Assembly (NCBI GenBank): GCA_020634975.1 | Contig: JACKAQ010000001.1 | Coordinates: 2,170,001 to 2,234,000 of the forward strand | Length of the DNA: 64,000 nucleotides | Direction: 5' to 3' | Source: JACKAQ01 sp020634975 [NCBI: Calditrichia bacterium] | Lineage (GTDB): Bacteria; Calditrichota; Calditrichia; RBG-13-44-9 | In this document: one piece after another, positions 27,130 through 37,092 of the stretch | Position numbering within the stretch: position 1 is the stretch's first letter | How the letters are laid out: each line of letters starts with the position of its first letter | Made by a program: the position numbers and the translations under genes | The notes under the pieces: generated by a model | The model's input: only the letters and a program-made list of their open reading frames with translations | Databases searched by the model: none | What the model was told of the DNA's origin: nothing

Positions 27130-28356
27130 TTATTTCAACGCCCGGATGCGCTTTTTGGCATATTGCGCCTGCTCGGAATTGCTATTGTTCACCATCGCCA
27201 AATAATGTTCGAAGGCCTGTTTTGCGGCGGAATTCTGGTTTAATTCATCGTAAGCCAGCGCTTTAAAATAGGCGGCGTTAGCAAATGTTGCATCTATCGC
27301 GAGGGTTTTTTCGTAATCGGCGATCGCCGATTTGCGACGCCCGCGAAGGTGCTGCACCCGTCCGCGCTGGTAAACCGCTTTCGCGTAATTCTCGTCAATT
27401 TCAATCACTTTGTCGAAATCCGCGATGGCTTCCTGATATAGTTTGAGCTCCGAATATGCCATTCCGCGATAATAAAATGCGTCCGTAAACCGCGGATTGC
27501 GTTCCAGCGCATCGAAAAAATCATCCACTGCCAGATTGTATTTTCCGCTTTCGTAATACGCAACACCGCGATTCAAATAGCCAAACACCGAACCCGTATC
27601 GATTTGCACATGTTGGGTAAAATATGTGATCGCCGGTTTATATTTTTGCTCCCGCAAATAAATTTCGCCCATGTGATAAGCCAAATCCGCATCCGCGCGG
27701 CGGGCGAGTGATGCCTCGAAATCCGCAAACGCTTTTTCCTGATCGCCCAGTTGCTCGTAAATCGCGCCGCGACGGGCGAGCGCTTCGGCGTTTTCCGGGT
27801 CGATTGCCAGCAATTTTGAATACGCATCGATAGCTGCGCCGTTTTCCATTTTGCGTTCCAGCAATTGCGCACGGCGCAGCAGCGCCGTTTGGTCAGCCGG
27901 ATTGTGTTCGAGAATTTTCGCGTAATCCGCCAGCGCATCGTCGGTTTTGGATTGCGTTTCGTTGAAAAATGCCCGCAAATACCAACCGTTGCTGTAATCT
28001 TTCTGCTTTTTGATGCCTTTGTCCAGGGCTTTTACGGCTTTGTCCGGCTTGCCTTTTTCAAATTCCTGTATCGCTTTGAAAATTTCTTTCGCGGCGTTAT
28101 TGTCCAGCGTTTCGCTTTGCGCATCTTTGGCGATGGCAAATCCCAGTTCAATCAGCGGATTTTCCGGATCGATTTCCTGCGCTTTGGCGAAACCGGCAAC
28201 GGCGTCATCGAACTTCTTTTTGTTGCCGTTTTTGGCAGCTTCCTCGATAATTTTTTTCGCCGGATTGTCGGCGGTGTTGTCATCCGCAACCAGCGATTGC
28301 CCGATCATCACCCCAAAAATCACCCAAATTGCGATGGTTTTGCGAAGCATCTGCAT
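27130..28356 (-). CDS. Exported TPR-repeat protein
   Basis: The 408-residue protein has an N-terminal signal peptide (MLRKTIAIWVIFGVMIGQSL) and about nine TPR units, recognised from recurrent A-x-Y-x-R-G and ALERNPRF/IDPENAEA patterns. TPR solenoids bind partner proteins, here probably in the periplasm; the partner is unknown. I chose the ATG at 28356, which has AAAGGGA upstream. The frame is open to 28515 through part of a repeat element. Confidence 0.8.
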   Translation of the reverse strand: MQMLRKTIAIWVIFGVMIGQSLVADDNTADNPAKKIIEEAAKNGNKKKFDDAVAGFAKAQEIDPENPLIELGFAIAKDAQSETLDNNAAKEIFKAIQEFEKGKPDKAVKALDKGIKKQKDYSNGWYLRAFFNETQSKTDDALADYAKILEHNPADQTALLRRAQLLERKMENGAAIDAYSKLLAIDPENAEALARRGAIYEQLGDQEKAFADFEASLARRADADLAYHMGEIYLREQKYKPAITYFTQHVQIDTGSVFGYLNRGVAYYESGKYNLAVDDFFDALERNPRFTDAFYYRGMAYSELKLYQEAIADFDKVIEIDENYAKAVYQRGRVQHLRGRRKSAIADYEKTLAIDATFANAAYFKALAYDELNQNSAAKQAFEHYLAMVNNSNSEQAQYAKKRIRALK

Positions 28357-28387
28357 GTATTCCCTTTGTCTAAATTTCAACGAAGCA

Positions 28388-28464
28388 TTAACCGCAGAGA
28401 AATTATAAATAGGGTTGTTCGCTTTCCGGTTTTTCTCGGCGATCTTTGCGCACCCTGCGGTTAA
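28388..28464. repeat. Inverted pair of dispersed repeat
   Basis: TTAACCGCAG (28388-28397) and CTGCGGTTAA (28455-28464) are perfect inverse copies. The adjoining sequence on the right arm, read on the minus strand, is AACCGCAGGGTGCGCAAAGA, a member of the dispersed family. It covers the promoter region of the TPR gene. Confidence 0.6.
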
Positions 28465-28541
28465 AAACAATTTTCCAATAAAACGGCGACAGTATACAGA
28501 AAGATCCGGCAGCATGCAAGCGAAGATGCGCCGGAATGCAA

Positions 28542-28564
28542 AACGCCCGCGGTGTGCGGGCGTT
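28542..28564 (-). terminator. Probable terminator of carB
   Basis: AACGCCCGC and GCGGGCGTT form a perfect 9-base GC-rich stem with a 5-base loop, 32 bases after the carB stop. Only four T residues follow on the minus strand. Confidence 0.65.
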
Positions 28565-28595
28565 AGAAATGCATAATCAATTGAAAATACTGCGA

Positions 28596-31500
28596 TTAGC
28601 GGTTGTTGGTAGAAATATATTCCCGCCAGCTTTTCAACTCCAGATCTTCCAGTTTTACGGTGGAAATGGATTCGGCAAAGCGCATCACCAACTGGCGATT
28701 GGTGAGCAACGGCACGTTGTAATCCACCGCTGCGCGGCGAATCATGTAGTCGTTGGTCAGCTCTTCTTCCTGATAGTTTTTGGGGATGTTCACCACCAGA
28801 TCAATTTTGCCTTCCTGAATATATTCGATGGTATTCGGTGTTTTCTTTTTCAGCGGCCAGTGTAGCAATTCCGATTCGATGCCGTTGCTGCGCAGGAATT
28901 TTTCCGTGCCCCAGGTGGCGTATAATTTCAATCCCATATTGGACATAAGGCGGCAGCTTTTCAGCAAATCCGCTTTCGATTCCACAGAACCGGTGGAGAG
29001 CAGCACGCTGCGAATCGGGTAGCGATAGCCAACGGAAATGAGCGCTTTCAAAAACGCTTCTTCAAAATTATTGCCGAGGCAGCCCACTTCGCCGGTGGAC
29101 GCCATTTCCACGCCCAGCGTCGGGTCTGCGCCTTCCAGTCGGGTGAATGAAAACTGCGGCGCTTTTACGCCCACATAATTCAGCTCGAACAGCGAGTGTT
29201 TGCGCGGTGTAACCTGGTGACCCATGATCACCCGGGTTGCCAGATCGATAAAATTGTCATCCAGAATTTTGGAAACAAACGGGAAACTGCGCGATGCCCG
29301 CAGGTTACATTCGATTACTTTCACCGAGTTTGTTTTGGCAATAAACTGCATGTTGAACGGCCCGTTGATGCGCAGCGCACCGGCAATTTTTTGGGAAATC
29401 TGGCGAATCTGACGAACAGTTTCCATGTAGGTGCGTTGCGGCGGCAGCACCAGCGTGGCGTCGCCGGAGTGAACACCGGCGTTTTCCACGTGCTCGGAGA
29501 TAGCGTAAACCAGCACTTCGCCATCGCGGGCAACTGCGTCCATTTCAATTTCTTTGGCGTTTTCCAGAAATTTGCTGATCACCGTCGGGTGTTCCGGCGA
29601 AATTTTGGTGGCTTTTTTGAGATATCTGTCCAGCTCATCGTGGGTGGAGGCAACGGCCATCGCCGCACCGCTGAGCACGTATGACGGACGAATGAGCACC
29701 GGAAAACCGACTTCATCGGCAAATTTCCGGGCGTCTTCCAGCGTGCTGAGCATCTTCCATTCCGGCTGATCCACGCCCAGTTTGTCCAGCAATCCGGAGA
29801 AATTGCGCCGGTCTTCCGCCATGTGGATGCTCTCCGGCGATGTGCCCAAAATCCGGACACCTTCGTTGCCCAATTTCAGCGCGAGGTTGTTGGGAATCTG
29901 CCCGCCCATCGAAACAATCACGCCAACGGGATTAAGTTTGTGGTTCAGTTCGACCACGGTTTCCTGAATAATTTCATCAAAAATCAGCATGTCGAATTCA
30001 TCGTAATCCGTGCTGACGGTTTCCGGATTGTAATTGAGCATCACGGTTTTGTAGCCGAGTTTGCGCAGCGTCATACCCGCGTTTACGCAACACCAGTCGA
30101 ATTCCACCGAGCTGCCGATGCGATAGGCACCGGAACCGAGGATAATTACCGGCATCGCCGGTGGTTCCAACTCGTCGTGGGTGCCGTTGTAGGATAGATA
30201 CAGATAATTGGTAAACGCCGGATATTCCGCGCCGAGTGTGTCGATCTGGCGGATGAACGGGCGAATGTCATTTTTGTGGCGGAACTGGCGAACCTGCTGC
30301 GCTGTTCTGCCGGTGATCAGCCCGATCTGCTGATCGGAATAACCGGCTTGTTTGGCTTCCCAAACCAGTGTCGGCTGGAGCGACTTTTTCTTGCCTTCGG
30401 TGAGCTGTTTTTCCAGCGATACCACGCGTTCTATTTTGTGCAAAAACCATTTGTCGATATGCGATAACTTGTGGATTTGCTGAACGGTCATCCCGGATTT
30501 CAGCGCTTCCACAATCGCGAAAACGCGTTCTTCGGTCGGTTCTTTCAACTCTTTTTTGAGGTTGTCGAACTCGAACAGATCGCTGTTGGCAACCAGTCCG
30601 TTGGCGCCGGTTTCCAGCATCCGCAGCGCTTTTTGCAGCGCTTCCTCAAACTTGCGACCGATGGCCATCACTTCGCCGACGGATTTCATGCCGGAGCCGA
30701 GTTTGCGTTTTACGCGGCGGAATTTTTTCAAATCCCAGCGCGGGACTTTTACCACAACGTAATCGAGCGACGGCTCGAAAAATGCTTTCGTAATTTTGGT
30801 GACGGCATTTGGCAACTCGTGCAAACCGTAGCCGAGCGCCAGTTTTGCGGCGACAAATGCCAGCGGATATCCCGTAGCTTTGGACGCCAGCGCCGAACTG
30901 CGCGACAGCCGCGCGTTTACTTCGATAATCCGGTATTGCTCCGATTTGGAATCCAGCGCGTACTGGATGTTGCATTCGCCAACGATGCCCAAATGGCGAA
31001 TCACGCGGATGGCAACTTCGCGGAGCATGTGATATTCTTTATTGGTGAGGGTTTGGCTGGGTGCAACCACAATGCTTTCGCCGGTGTGAATGCCCATCGG
31101 GTCAAAATTTTCCATGTTGCAAACGGTGATGCAATTGTCGAAACGGTCGCGCATCACTTCGTATTCGATTTCCTTCCAGCCTTCGAGATATTCTTCGACC
31201 AGAATTTGTGAAGCATGCGCCAGCGATTTGCTGGCCAGCGCGCGCACCTGTTTTTCGTTCCGGCAAACACCGGAGCCGAGCCCGCCCAATGCATACGCGA
31301 TGCGGATAATCACCGGATAGCCCAGTTCCGCAGCAGTTTCGATGGCATCGTTTACGGTGGAAACCGCTTTGCTGCGTGCGCTCAAAGCGCTTACTTCATT
31401 CAATCGTGCCACAAATCGCGCCCGGTCTTCTGTATCGATTACCGCCTGAATCGGCGTACCGAGTACCCGGACATTGTATTTTTCGAAAACGCCGGCTTCG

Positions 31501-31817
31501 TCCAGTTTCATGCCGCAGTTGAGCGCGGTTTGTCCGCCAAAGCTGACCAAAATGCCGTCCGGTTTTTCTTTGGCGATCACTTTTTCCACAAATTGCGGTG
31601 TTACCGGCAGAAAATAAACCTGATCCGCCAAATGGTCTGATGTTTGGATGGTGGCAATATTCGGGTTGATGAGAACGGTTTCGATACCCTCCTCTTTCAA
31701 CGCTTTGATAGCCTGGCTGCCGGAGTAATCAAACTCGCCGGCTTCGCCGATTTTGAGGGCGCCACTACCCAGAATAATAACTTTTTTGGGGAGATCTAAA
31801 CGATTATTACGGGTCAT
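28596..31817 (-). CDS. carB: Carbamoyl-phosphate synthase large subunit
   Basis: At 1073 residues this is a full-length CarB with two ATP-grasp halves, an oligomerisation domain and a C-terminal MGS-like regulatory domain. It makes carbamoyl phosphate from bicarbonate, ammonia (from CarA) and two ATP for pyrimidines and arginine. The N-terminus IILGSGALKIGEAGEFDYSG and the FGGQTALNCG motif follow the Bacteroidota/eukaryotic CAD-like branch rather than the E. coli branch (which has a GAGPIVIGQACEFDYSG-type start). No carA or pyrimidine gene lies nearby. A terminator-like hairpin follows. Confidence 0.95.
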   Translation of the reverse strand: MTRNNRLDLPKKVIILGSGALKIGEAGEFDYSGSQAIKALKEEGIETVLINPNIATIQTSDHLADQVYFLPVTPQFVEKVIAKEKPDGILVSFGGQTALNCGMKLDEAGVFEKYNVRVLGTPIQAVIDTEDRARFVARLNEVSALSARSKAVSTVNDAIETAAELGYPVIIRIAYALGGLGSGVCRNEKQVRALASKSLAHASQILVEEYLEGWKEIEYEVMRDRFDNCITVCNMENFDPMGIHTGESIVVAPSQTLTNKEYHMLREVAIRVIRHLGIVGECNIQYALDSKSEQYRIIEVNARLSRSSALASKATGYPLAFVAAKLALGYGLHELPNAVTKITKAFFEPSLDYVVVKVPRWDLKKFRRVKRKLGSGMKSVGEVMAIGRKFEEALQKALRMLETGANGLVANSDLFEFDNLKKELKEPTEERVFAIVEALKSGMTVQQIHKLSHIDKWFLHKIERVVSLEKQLTEGKKKSLQPTLVWEAKQAGYSDQQIGLITGRTAQQVRQFRHKNDIRPFIRQIDTLGAEYPAFTNYLYLSYNGTHDELEPPAMPVIILGSGAYRIGSSVEFDWCCVNAGMTLRKLGYKTVMLNYNPETVSTDYDEFDMLIFDEIIQETVVELNHKLNPVGVIVSMGGQIPNNLALKLGNEGVRILGTSPESIHMAEDRRNFSGLLDKLGVDQPEWKMLSTLEDARKFADEVGFPVLIRPSYVLSGAAMAVASTHDELDRYLKKATKISPEHPTVISKFLENAKEIEMDAVARDGEVLVYAISEHVENAGVHSGDATLVLPPQRTYMETVRQIRQISQKIAGALRINGPFNMQFIAKTNSVKVIECNLRASRSFPFVSKILDDNFIDLATRVIMGHQVTPRKHSLFELNYVGVKAPQFSFTRLEGADPTLGVEMASTGEVGCLGNNFEEAFLKALISVGYRYPIRSVLLSTGSVESKADLLKSCRLMSNMGLKLYATWGTEKFLRSNGIESELLHWPLKKKTPNTIEYIQEGKIDLVVNIPKNYQEEELTNDYMIRRAAVDYNVPLLTNRQLVMRFAESISTVKLEDLELKSWREYISTNNR

Positions 31818-31976
31818 TGTATATTCAAACCTTTGGTTTTAATTGGATTTTTCAATGCGCCCAAAGATAGTGAAAGCGACACCATATTGCAAGATGTCTA
31901 TAAATGACCACTGGCGAATAGTTGTGGTATAGCAACAAAAATCGACGTAAAAATGCAGAAAAACAATGTTTTCCGG

Positions 31977-32459
31977 TTAGCGAACCAACCCTTCCAGATT
32001 GAAAAATTTGCGGATATACGACAGTTGTCCGATGTGGTGGGATTCGTGATAACACATAAAATAAAGCGCCCCGCGCAGCGTATTATCCTGATGCGGAAAT
32101 TCAATCGGAATTGCCTGCGAAAATGCATCCGCATTCAAATTTTCGATGCGTAACAGCAGAATTTGGGTGATGTTATCCCAATCATTTTTGATGTCCGCCA
32201 GTGTGGGATAGGTTGCAGATTCGTCGAAACTGCTGCCGCGTTTGAACAAGTCGCGATGCGAAAATGCAACTTCATCGCCAAAATAACGGGAAAAGGCGTA
32301 ACGGCTGCTGGTGATATGCCCGGCAATCCAGATAAAGGGATTTGCATCCGGCGAAACCCGCCGAAGCGCCAGTTCGTCCGTCATTCCGTCCAGCGATTTG
32401 GTAAATAAATAATCAGCAACTTTGATCAGCCCGTGAGCCGCAATTATGGATTCGTGCAT
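31977..32459 (-). CDS. DinB-like metal-binding protein
   Basis: The 160-residue protein is a DinB/YfiT-type four-helix bundle. Likely metal ligands are H48 (AGHI) and H138 and H142 (YHESHHIGQL). Family members are metal-dependent enzymes, often thiol transferases, or uncharacterised. It appears to be a single-gene unit. Confidence 0.8.
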   Translation of the reverse strand: MHESIIAAHGLIKVADYLFTKSLDGMTDELALRRVSPDANPFIWIAGHITSSRYAFSRYFGDEVAFSHRDLFKRGSSFDESATYPTLADIKNDWDNITQILLLRIENLNADAFSQAIPIEFPHQDNTLRGALYFMCYHESHHIGQLSYIRKFFNLEGLVR

Positions 32460-32785
32460 GGTTTCCTCTGCATTTTGGTTACGTTTTGGAAATTAAGATT
32501 CGTAAACGCTGCGCATCAAACAAAAGTTGCGCGGATATTGCGTTTACTGAACGTAACTTGGATACCATTCAAAAGGTCAGTATATTTCAATTCGTATCGC
32601 GATGAATTCAATGAATCAACATTTTCGTTCTGTGGGGGTGAATGTAAAATGCGTTAACGGATCGATGTTGCATCATAAAATCATGTTGATGGTAGAAATC
32701 CCCAAAATAGATTTTGAATTAATCTCAAAACAGATGCCGGTTTTGCGCCGCATCCAAACATTATTGAAAAAGGAGGACGCCCTAA
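32460..32785. other. Intergenic region upstream of hflK
   Basis: This 326-base divergent region must hold the hflKC promoter. A short plus-strand frame at 32602-32808 runs through it and overlaps hflK by 23 bases; its last part looks amphipathic but it has no good ribosome binding site. I see no terminator or riboswitch. Confidence 0.4.
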
Positions 32786-33769
32786 ATGAAAGGACGCCAA
32801 CCGTTTGACCTGAACGATTTCGCGCCAAAGCGATTTCCGGGCCGGTCAATCGCATTAGTTATCCCGTTGTTTTTTCTGGTTATCATTGTGTTTTCATCCG
32901 TGTTTACGGTGGATACGGAAGAAGCAGCTGTCATCCTGCGGTTTGGAGAATACAACCGCACAGTTGATCCCGGATTACAGTTTAAATTGCCATCGCCAAT
33001 CGAGGAAAAATATATTGTCCCGGTTCGCCGGCAGTTAAAGGAAGAATTCGGTTTTCGCACGGTAGCTTCCGGGGTTCGCTCGGAATATTCCAAACGCGAT
33101 TTTTCGGAAGAATCGCTGATGCTCACCGGCGATCTGAACGCGGCAGAAGTGGAGTGGATTGTGCAATACCGCATCAGCGATCCGTATAAATTCCTGTTCC
33201 GGGTGCGCAATGCGCAGCAAACCTTTCGGGATATTACCGAAGCGGTTATGCGCGAAATTATCGGCGACCGCACGATTAATGAAGTGCTGACCATCGGGCG
33301 GCAGGAAATTTCCAGCACTGTGGAAGCAAAGCTTCAGGAATTGTGCAATCAGTACGAAATGGGGCTCCGGGTTGAACAAGTTGTGTTACAGGATGTTAAC
33401 CCGCCGGATCAGGTGAAGGGCGCATTCAACGAAGTGAACGAAGCCCAGCAAGAGCGCGAAAAACTGATCAACCAGGCGCGCGCGGAATACAACCGGGTGA
33501 TTCCCAAAGCCAGCGGCGAAGCCAGCCGCACCATCGAGGAAGCCCGTGGGTATGCGCTGGAACGGGTCAACCTTGCTCAGGGTGAATCTTCCCGTTTTAA
33601 TTCCTTATTTGAGGAATATCGCAAAGCGCCGGAAGTAACCCGCCAGCGAATTTACATCGAAACCATGAACCGCGTAATGCAAAAAGTAGATAAGAAAATA
33701 CTTACCGATGAAAACTCATCCGGCGTGCTGCCGCTGTTGGATCTGAATAATGGAGGTGGCAAGAAATGA
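32786..33769 (+). CDS. hflK: HflK, SPFH-domain modulator of FtsH
   Basis: The 327-residue protein has one N-terminal membrane helix (about 21-40), a periplasmic SPFH/band-7 domain (about 41-240, with EEAAVILRFGEYNRTVDPGL), and a helical C-terminal region. Its short N-terminal cytoplasmic part lacks the Gly-rich stretch of E. coli HflK. HflK and HflC form a membrane cage around the FtsH protease. A strong AAGGAGG site precedes the ATG. The gene overlaps hflC by four bases. FtsH itself is not in this window. Confidence 0.88.
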   Translation: MKGRQPFDLNDFAPKRFPGRSIALVIPLFFLVIIVFSSVFTVDTEEAAVILRFGEYNRTVDPGLQFKLPSPIEEKYIVPVRRQLKEEFGFRTVASGVRSEYSKRDFSEESLMLTGDLNAAEVEWIVQYRISDPYKFLFRVRNAQQTFRDITEAVMREIIGDRTINEVLTIGRQEISSTVEAKLQELCNQYEMGLRVEQVVLQDVNPPDQVKGAFNEVNEAQQEREKLINQARAEYNRVIPKASGEASRTIEEARGYALERVNLAQGESSRFNSLFEEYRKAPEVTRQRIYIETMNRVMQKVDKKILTDENSSGVLPLLDLNNGGGKK

Positions 33770-34719
33770 ACCCAAACCGCATATTTTTATTAGCCATTCC
33801 GGTTGTTTTGTTTTTTATTTTGATTCAACAGTCTACCTTTATTGTCAACGAAGCCGAACAGGTGATTATCACCCAATTTGGCGAGCCGCAAGGTGGTGCA
33901 ATTACAAAACCGGGCATTCATTTTAAAGTGCCGTTTTTACAAGATGCCCGTAGATTTGACAAACGATTTTTGGAATGGGACGGCGATCGCAACGAAGTGC
34001 CCACCCGCGACAAACGCTTTATTTGGGTGGATACATACGCCCGCTGGCGCATCAACAATCCGCTGCTGTTTTTGGAACGGGTGCAGAACGAATCGACGGC
34101 GCAATCCCGTTTGGATGATATTTTGGACGGCGAAACCCGTAACGCCATCGCCCGCCACGATCTGGTGGAGCTGATCCGTTCCACCAACCGCGAATTTCAG
34201 GTGAGTGACGAACTGGATGCCGGGGAAGAATCGGAAACATTTGTAAAAATTCAAACCGGACGCGATGGTATCCACAAAGAACTGTTGATGGCCGCCGCCC
34301 CAAAACTGGATTCACTCGGAATCGAATTGCTCGATATTCGCCTGAAACGCATCAAATATGTTGAAGCCGTTCAGCAAACTATTTTTGACCGGATGATCGC
34401 CGAACGGAAGCGCATCGCGGATAAATTCCGCTCCGAAGGTCAGGGTGAAGCATCCAAAATTTTGGGTGACAAAGAGCGCGATTTGAAAAAAATTGAATCC
34501 GAAGCAACCAAAGAAGCACAGCAAATTCGTGGTGAAGCGGATGCAAAAGCAGCTGCCATTTACGCTGCCGCATACGACCGTAACGCACAAACCCGCGATT
34601 TTTACCGCTTTTTGAAAACCATGGAATCGTATGAGCAGTCGATCAACAAAGGCGATGTGCTCATTCTTTCCACAGACAGCGAATATTTCAAATTTCTTAA
34701 CAATATTAACGGAAAGTAA
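33766..34719 (+). CDS. hflC: HflC, SPFH-domain modulator of FtsH
   Basis: The 317-residue protein has an N-terminal membrane helix (about 5-22) and an SPFH domain with VIITQFGEPQGGAITKPG. A long helix follows (IAERKRIADKFRSEGQGEA), diagnostic of HflC. It starts inside the end of hflK (ATGA overlap) with GGAGGTGG upstream, so the two are made together. A strong terminator closes the operon. Confidence 0.9.
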   Translation: MNPNRIFLLAIPVVLFFILIQQSTFIVNEAEQVIITQFGEPQGGAITKPGIHFKVPFLQDARRFDKRFLEWDGDRNEVPTRDKRFIWVDTYARWRINNPLLFLERVQNESTAQSRLDDILDGETRNAIARHDLVELIRSTNREFQVSDELDAGEESETFVKIQTGRDGIHKELLMAAAPKLDSLGIELLDIRLKRIKYVEAVQQTIFDRMIAERKRIADKFRSEGQGEASKILGDKERDLKKIESEATKEAQQIRGEADAKAAAIYAAAYDRNAQTRDFYRFLKTMESYEQSINKGDVLILSTDSEYFKFLNNINGK

Positions 34720-34730
34720 CTTTACTCCGG

Positions 34731-34763
34731 GGCGCAGCATTGCCTAATGCTGCGCCTTTTTTT
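34731..34763. terminator. Terminator of hflKC
   Basis: GGCGCAGCAT and ATGCTGCGCC form a perfect 10-base stem with a 6-base loop followed by seven T residues. It ends at the stop codon of the convergent exonuclease gene. Confidence 0.9.
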
Positions 34764-35514
34764 ATGCTATTTCGATGCCCACCGGGCAATGATCCGAGCC
34801 CAAAACTTCCGGCAAAATGAACGCATTTTTTAACCGCGGCCGCAGCGAAGGAGAAATCCCGAAATAATCGATGCGCCAGCCGATGTTCTTTTCCCGCGCA
34901 CCCGCGCGATAGCTCCACCACGAATAATGCCCGCCATCCGGTTGAAATTCCCGGAATGTATCGATAAATCCGGCTTCGACAATCCGGTCAAATCCGGCGC
35001 GTTCCTCATCCGTGAAACCTGCGTTTCCGCGATTGGCTTTTGGGCGCGCCAAATCAATTTCCTGATGCGCCACATTCAGATCGCCGCAAAAAATCACCGG
35101 TTTCTTTGTTTCCAATGTTTTCAAATATGTTAAAAATTCGGCGTCCCATTGCACCCGGTAATCCAGCCGGGTGAGTTCGCGCTGAGCGTTGGGCGTGTAC
35201 ACATTCACCAAAAAATAATCCGCAAATTCCAGCGCCAAAACGCGGCCTTCGCCGCTAAAATCCGGATGCTCCATTTCGCACTGCACGGAAAGCGGCGCAG
35301 TTTTGGTAAAGGTGGCAACCCCGGAATAGCCTTTGCGTTCCGCACTGCACCAGATCTGCTGATAACCGGGCAGCTCCAGTTCCACCTGTCCCTGCATGGC
35401 TTTGGTTTCCTGCAGGCAAAGCACATCCGGCTGCGTTTGCGCCACAAAATCCGTGAATCCTTTGTTTATCGCGGCGCGAATGCCGTTTACATTCCACGAG
35501 ATCATTTTTGTCAT
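34762..35514 (-). CDS. xth: Exodeoxyribonuclease III
   Basis: The 250-residue protein has the exonuclease III/APE fold motifs MISWNVNGIRA, LQETK (metal-binding Glu), YTPNAQ, GDLNVAH, WWSY and the catalytic GSDHCP at the end. It acts as an AP endonuclease and 3'-5' exonuclease in base excision repair. It is close to the ExoA type. ATG codons at 35514 and 35505 are both possible starts. Confidence 0.92.
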   Translation of the reverse strand: MTKMISWNVNGIRAAINKGFTDFVAQTQPDVLCLQETKAMQGQVELELPGYQQIWCSAERKGYSGVATFTKTAPLSVQCEMEHPDFSGEGRVLALEFADYFLVNVYTPNAQRELTRLDYRVQWDAEFLTYLKTLETKKPVIFCGDLNVAHQEIDLARPKANRGNAGFTDEERAGFDRIVEAGFIDTFREFQPDGGHYSWWSYRAGAREKNIGWRIDYFGISPSLRPRLKNAFILPEVLGSDHCPVGIEIA

Positions 35515-35544
35515 TAGCTGATTTCCGGGCTTTTAAGTATCTGT

Positions 35545-36258
35545 TTAAAGATTCTGTTCTTCTGTTTTTAGTTGATGAATCAGATTTCGCAATTTTTGGA
35601 GGGTCGCATCATAAGCTTTTATAATGGTCAGTTTGATAACATAATTGGATTTCAACAAATTGATAAAGTGTTGATTTTTTAACAACTTAGATAGGTGGAT
35701 GACTTGTTGCTCCCTGCTTTCCAAAAAAAGATCGGTAACATGCACCGGCAGTTGCGAATCCAGAAACGGCAGCATCCGGTTCAAAATAAAAGTGCTTTCG
35801 ATTTTGTTGATTTCACGGATTTGCAAATAATCCACATGATACAAATTGATAATATCCGCCAGCAATGGCTTGTTGGAAATCAGGCGCGATAAACCGCTTT
35901 GTTTAATTTCCTCATATGTCATATCGTTGGATAAAAAGGAGAAATAGATGCTGGTAAATTGCAGGAATTTCCCGATGCTGTCTTTGGGAAACGACTGCCA
36001 ATTGACGGTGGTATTGATAACGGTATCGTATGCGGGAAGGCCTGTTTCGATCATTTTCATATCTGTGAACAGGTTGAGCGAATCCGCCGCCAGATTTTCA
36101 TGAAATTCATGAATCAGTCGCTTTTCCGAATCCCGTTCTTCATTGGCAATGCGCCATTCATTCACCCAAAAAGAAATGGTGATGCCAATAATAATCACCA
36201 GAATTTCAAAAATATAGGATGGCCAATCGTTGCGGAATTGTTGGAAAAGGCGCTTCAT
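35545..36258 (-). CDS. DUF6090 family membrane protein
   Basis: The 237-residue protein has a single N-terminal helix (about 14-33, YIFEILVIIIGITISFWVNEW), the DUF6090 hallmark, then a mainly helical soluble domain. The family is common in Bacteroidota and has no known function. The ATG at 36258 begins one base after the TAA of the upstream lipoprotein gene, so translation is probably coupled. The longer frame to 36375 lies within that gene and is rejected. Confidence 0.75.
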   Translation of the reverse strand: MKRLFQQFRNDWPSYIFEILVIIIGITISFWVNEWRIANEERDSEKRLIHEFHENLAADSLNLFTDMKMIETGLPAYDTVINTTVNWQSFPKDSIGKFLQFTSIYFSFLSNDMTYEEIKQSGLSRLISNKPLLADIINLYHVDYLQIREINKIESTFILNRMLPFLDSQLPVHVTDLFLESREQQVIHLSKLLKNQHFINLLKSNYVIKLTIIKAYDATLQKLRNLIHQLKTEEQNL

Positions 36259-36259
36259 G

Positions 36260-36901
36260 TTAATCCATCCGGCTGTAATCCCCGACAAACCAGGTTTTCG
36301 GTGAAAGTTTCGGGTTGTCATCGCCGTAATATCCCCAGCCGATGATTTTGTAATAATCACCTTCAACGGATTCATGAAAATATTCTATTTTTAACGGATC
36401 TCTTTCGTCCCGTTGCCAGATCAGCGTGCCGGCACCCTGCATCGATCCGTGATGAACGATGGTTTCGTCGGGCTTTTGCACCACACACCACAGCGCGCCG
36501 TCCTGCACTTTGTTTACCCCTTCGCTGACGACCGTTTCGGTATCGCCATTGGCGTTTACAAAACGGTCGCGAATCGTTACGCGTTGAAAATAGGGATTTT
36601 CGGAGACGTATTCCTGCCGGACGTCGATTTCTTTGATCAGTTTTAGCGAGAGGTCTGCAAATTCAAGATCTGTAATTTCGGGGCGGGATTTTCCCGGACG
36701 CTGCCCGAGGGAATCTTCGTAAATATAAAACACACCTTCCCACGTTCCATTCAACATGGCAAAAGCGCCTTTGAACTGCTGATCCGCCGGTGAAACCACG
36801 GGCGGTTCGGCAATGTCGGTCACATTTTCCGGGGTTGGGGTGGCATTTTTACACGCCGCAAAAATCAGTAAAATTAATGCAAAAAACATGCTTTGCTTCA
36901 T
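36260..36901 (-). CDS. Hypothetical lipoprotein
   Basis: The 213-residue protein has a lipoprotein signal (IFAAC), a short Pro/Thr linker and a beta-rich domain with LNGTWEGVFYIYEDSLG and GTLIWQRDERDPLKIEYFHE. The pattern resembles lipocalin-like or CpcT-like barrels, but I cannot assign it. It is translated just before the DUF6090 gene and probably functions with it. AAAGGTA precedes the start. Confidence 0.6.
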   Translation of the reverse strand: MKQSMFFALILLIFAACKNATPTPENVTDIAEPPVVSPADQQFKGAFAMLNGTWEGVFYIYEDSLGQRPGKSRPEITDLEFADLSLKLIKEIDVRQEYVSENPYFQRVTIRDRFVNANGDTETVVSEGVNKVQDGALWCVVQKPDETIVHHGSMQGAGTLIWQRDERDPLKIEYFHESVEGDYYKIIGWGYYGDDNPKLSPKTWFVGDYSRMD

Positions 36902-37092
36902 ACGCACATACCTTTTCGGTAATATTTGGCGCACGAAGTTACATATTTTTCAAACGAAAAGCAACGTCAACGGCGGTAAAGCACAAACACTTTTTGCACC
37001 TTGCCGCGCGAGGGCTTTTCTGGGGCGTAAACAACGCAATTTTAATAGTTGTAATCAATTTTGGTTGGCAAACTGCCAACAATTTAAGAAGC

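Noticed and set aside
32602-32808. 68-codon plus-strand frame overlapping the hflK start
   Set aside because: It lacks a ribosome binding site and overlaps hflK; only its last part looks helical.
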